Shown in pieces: positions 62,449 through 64,000 of a DNA stretch of 64,000 nucleotides (the stretch's first letter is position 1; every line of letters starts with the position of its first letter). The notes below the pieces were generated by a model. It made no database searches and was not told the origin of the DNA. It saw nothing but the letters and a program-made list of their open reading frames with translations. The DNA is taken from NCBI RefSeq assembly GCF_000015725.1, contig NC_008825.1, positions 372,001 through 436,000 on the forward strand, read 5' to 3'. Origin of the DNA: Methylibium petroleiphilum PM1. GTDB taxonomy: Bacteria; Pseudomonadota; Gammaproteobacteria; Burkholderiales; Burkholderiaceae_C. Both the position numbers and the translations under genes were made by a program.

Positions 62449-63816
62449 ATGCATATCAGAAAGTACGACCACGACTACAGCCGACGCTTCTTCATGGAGC
62501 AGGCCGCCAAGGGCATTGCGACGGCGGGGGTGCTGGGTCCGCTGTGGCCGATGATCGCGAACTCCGCGGACATCACCAAGGCCTACCCGGACGAGCTGAT
62601 GTCGATCGACGCCTGGTCCAAGGGCAAGATCAAGACCGGTGACTTCATCACCGCCGAGAACGTCGACATCGTCAAGGACCTGCTCGACCCCGTGGCTTAC
62701 CAGGAAGTCAAGACCATGGGGCGGCGCATCCGCATCGTGCCGACCACCAAGGATGTGACCCGGATGTTCCCGCACGAATACCTGGAGGCGACCCTGCGCA
62801 ACCAGGGCAAGGCGAAGTTCGACGCCGGCGGCAACATCGTGTCGCCCGATGGCAAGCCCTGGATCGGCGGCAACCCCTTCCCCGATGCGAAGACCGGTGT
62901 GGAGGTGGCGGCCAACCTCACGCTGTGCTGGGGTCGCCACGACAACTCCATCTACGCCATCCGCGACTGGGAGATCGCGCCCGACGGTTCGCAGAGCTAC
63001 CAGTACGACTTCGCCTGGGTGGAGGAGAACTCGGTCGCGCGCGCCCAGGCCAAGAGCTTCCCCGGGGGCGAGGACAAGCTGCGCTACCAGGCCGTGTTCT
63101 TCACCTCGCCGGTCGACGTGAAGGGCACCAGCTACCTGAGCACCTGGTACTACGACCAGCGCAAGTTCCCCGATCTCTCCGGCTACCTGCCCGCCTTCAA
63201 GCGCGTGCGCAAGTTCCCGACCAACCAGCGCTTCGAGCCGCTGGTGGCCGGGGTGAACTTCTATCTGTCCGACGCCTGGGCGTCCGGCGACCCGATGCTG
63301 ACCTGGGGCAACTACAAGATCGTCGGCCGCGGCCCGATGCTCGGTGCGCAGTCGCAGACCTGGTACGGCGATCACCCGAACTGGGAACGCCCGGTGCATG
63401 GCGGTCCCAAGGGCATCACCTTCTTCGACACCAACATGGAGCTGTGCCCCGACGTGGTGGTGTTCGAGGCCGAACCCGTGGGCTACCCGCGTGCGCCGGT
63501 CAGCAAGAAGCGGGTGTGGGTCGACACGCGGAACATGATGTTCGTGGCCTACGTGACCTACGACCGCCGCGGCGATCTCTTCAAGTCCTTCGAGCCGCAG
63601 TTCAGCCTGTACGAGAAGGGCGACAAGAAGCTGATGGACGGCAGCCACACCGCGTGGTCGTGGACCGCGGTGACCTGCCACAACATCCAGGACGGCCGCA
63701 TGACGCGCTTCCTGCAGACCAAGAGCATCGCCGGAGGCGTTTCGCAGGGCTACAACGTCGAGGGCACCTTCGACAAGTACCTGACCGAGCAGGCGCTGCA
63801 ACGTCTGGGGACCTGA
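62449..63816 (+). CDS. DUF1329-family exported protein
   Basis: The 455-aa product begins MHIRKYDHDYSRRFFMEQAA, whose RRFFMEQ and following hydrophobic stretch look like a Tat signal. The body is the DUF1329 fold, structurally like the LolA/LolB lipid-binding group: the phrases KRVWVDTRNMMFVAYVTYDR and AWSWTAVTCHNIQDGRMTR are typical. It likely binds a hydrophobic substrate in the periplasm or at the outer membrane in partnership with the RND transporter. RBS TAGGAGACGACC, 71 bases after the RND stop. Confidence 0.88.
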   Translation: MHIRKYDHDYSRRFFMEQAAKGIATAGVLGPLWPMIANSADITKAYPDELMSIDAWSKGKIKTGDFITAENVDIVKDLLDPVAYQEVKTMGRRIRIVPTTKDVTRMFPHEYLEATLRNQGKAKFDAGGNIVSPDGKPWIGGNPFPDAKTGVEVAANLTLCWGRHDNSIYAIRDWEIAPDGSQSYQYDFAWVEENSVARAQAKSFPGGEDKLRYQAVFFTSPVDVKGTSYLSTWYYDQRKFPDLSGYLPAFKRVRKFPTNQRFEPLVAGVNFYLSDAWASGDPMLTWGNYKIVGRGPMLGAQSQTWYGDHPNWERPVHGGPKGITFFDTNMELCPDVVVFEAEPVGYPRAPVSKKRVWVDTRNMMFVAYVTYDRRGDLFKSFEPQFSLYEKGDKKLMDGSHTAWSWTAVTCHNIQDGRMTRFLQTKSIAGGVSQGYNVEGTFDKYLTEQALQRLGT

Positions 63817-63818
63817 GC

Positions 63819-64000
63819 ATGTCCGAAGGTCGGCAACACGCGCGGCCCGCCGCTCGCGCCGGGCTGTTCGCGCGGTTCGCGGCGATGGCGGTGCTGCTGT
63901 CGGGGGCTGCGGTGTCGATGGCGGCACCGCCGTCATCCGGCGCCAAGCTTCTGCGCCACGGCACGGCGCACGATGCTCTGTACGACGTGGTGTTCGAAGG
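63819..64000 (+). CDS. Start of an exported protein, truncated by the window edge (possible YCF48-like)
   Basis: The ATG lies 2 bases after the DUF1329 stop. About 60 residues are present: a signal peptide (LFARFAAMAVLLSGAAVSMA) and then KLLRHGTAHDALYDVVFEG. The last stretch resembles the first repeat of YCF48/BNR-like beta-propeller proteins that accompany RND - DUF1329 sets. The assignment is tentative because the rest lies outside the window. Confidence 0.6.
   Translation, partial: MSEGRQHARPAARAGLFARFAAMAVLLSGAAVSMAAPPSSGAKLLRHGTAHDALYDVVFE

Overview
The window is GC-rich DNA (roughly 70% G+C in the flanks) with the gene repertoire of a free-living betaproteobacterium, most likely Burkholderiales of the Rubrivivax/Ideonella/Methylibium type. 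This rests on a Burkholderia-type porin, an FFLEE-like conserved protein, several PQQ alcohol dehydrogenases, AcoR-like sigma-54 activators and many acyl-CoA ligases. The genus is inference; no rRNA or other marker gene is present.

Layout. 0-8.3 kb: an HTH/periplasmic-binding-fold regulator, a GAF-Fis regulator, and a co-directional set of PQQ alcohol dehydrogenase, cytochrome c and two acyl-CoA ligases (alcohol to acid to acyl-CoA). 8.3-11 kb: an Lrp-type regulator divergent from hpd and phhA (Phe/Tyr catabolism). 11-22 kb: housekeeping and accessory genes (alpha/beta hydrolase, a GMC oxidoreductase with a Tat partner, fadD, OpgC, SGNH hydrolase, a NarL-type two-component system). 22.3-31.9 kb: a porin, an FMN hydroxy-acid dehydrogenase, and a sigma-54-controlled operon (Rieske protein, second PQQ dehydrogenase, DUF1097 membrane protein, AldA-like dehydrogenase) divergent from its probable activator. 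31.9-37.3 kb: a yybP-ykoY manganese riboswitch and GDT1-family exporter gene, a putative antiporter, and a LysR-controlled operon of three genes.

37.4-47.6 kb is the accessory core: a sedentary-type integron cassette array. It starts at an attI-like site with no integrase beside it and carries nine gene cassettes, each followed by a recognisable attC site (inverse core GCCTAAC, core GTTAGGC). Three attC sites are broken at the same position by apparently identical IS110/IS1111 elements, the behaviour of the IS1111-attC group. One of those attC sites is broken a second time by an IS5-family element inside its core, with a TTAG target duplication. Cassette products are small, mostly unknown or membrane proteins; one is a half-length MreB-like protein. 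The array ends against a truncated DUF4148-like gene.

47.7-52.6 kb holds small exported proteins and lipoproteins, a SUKH/SMI1 protein, a cupredoxin-like protein and a DM13-domain protein. 52.6-64 kb is a second sigma-54 regulon: Baeyer-Villiger monooxygenase, serine esterase and propionyl-CoA-synthetase-like ligase (ketone to ester to acid to acyl-CoA), an AcoR-like activator on the opposite strand, and an RND/MMPL transporter, DUF1329 protein and a third exported protein running off the end. Both promoter regions share the same upstream palindrome, the same promoter-proximal element and the same -24/-12 box at matching spacings.

No CRISPR array, tRNA or rRNA gene was seen.
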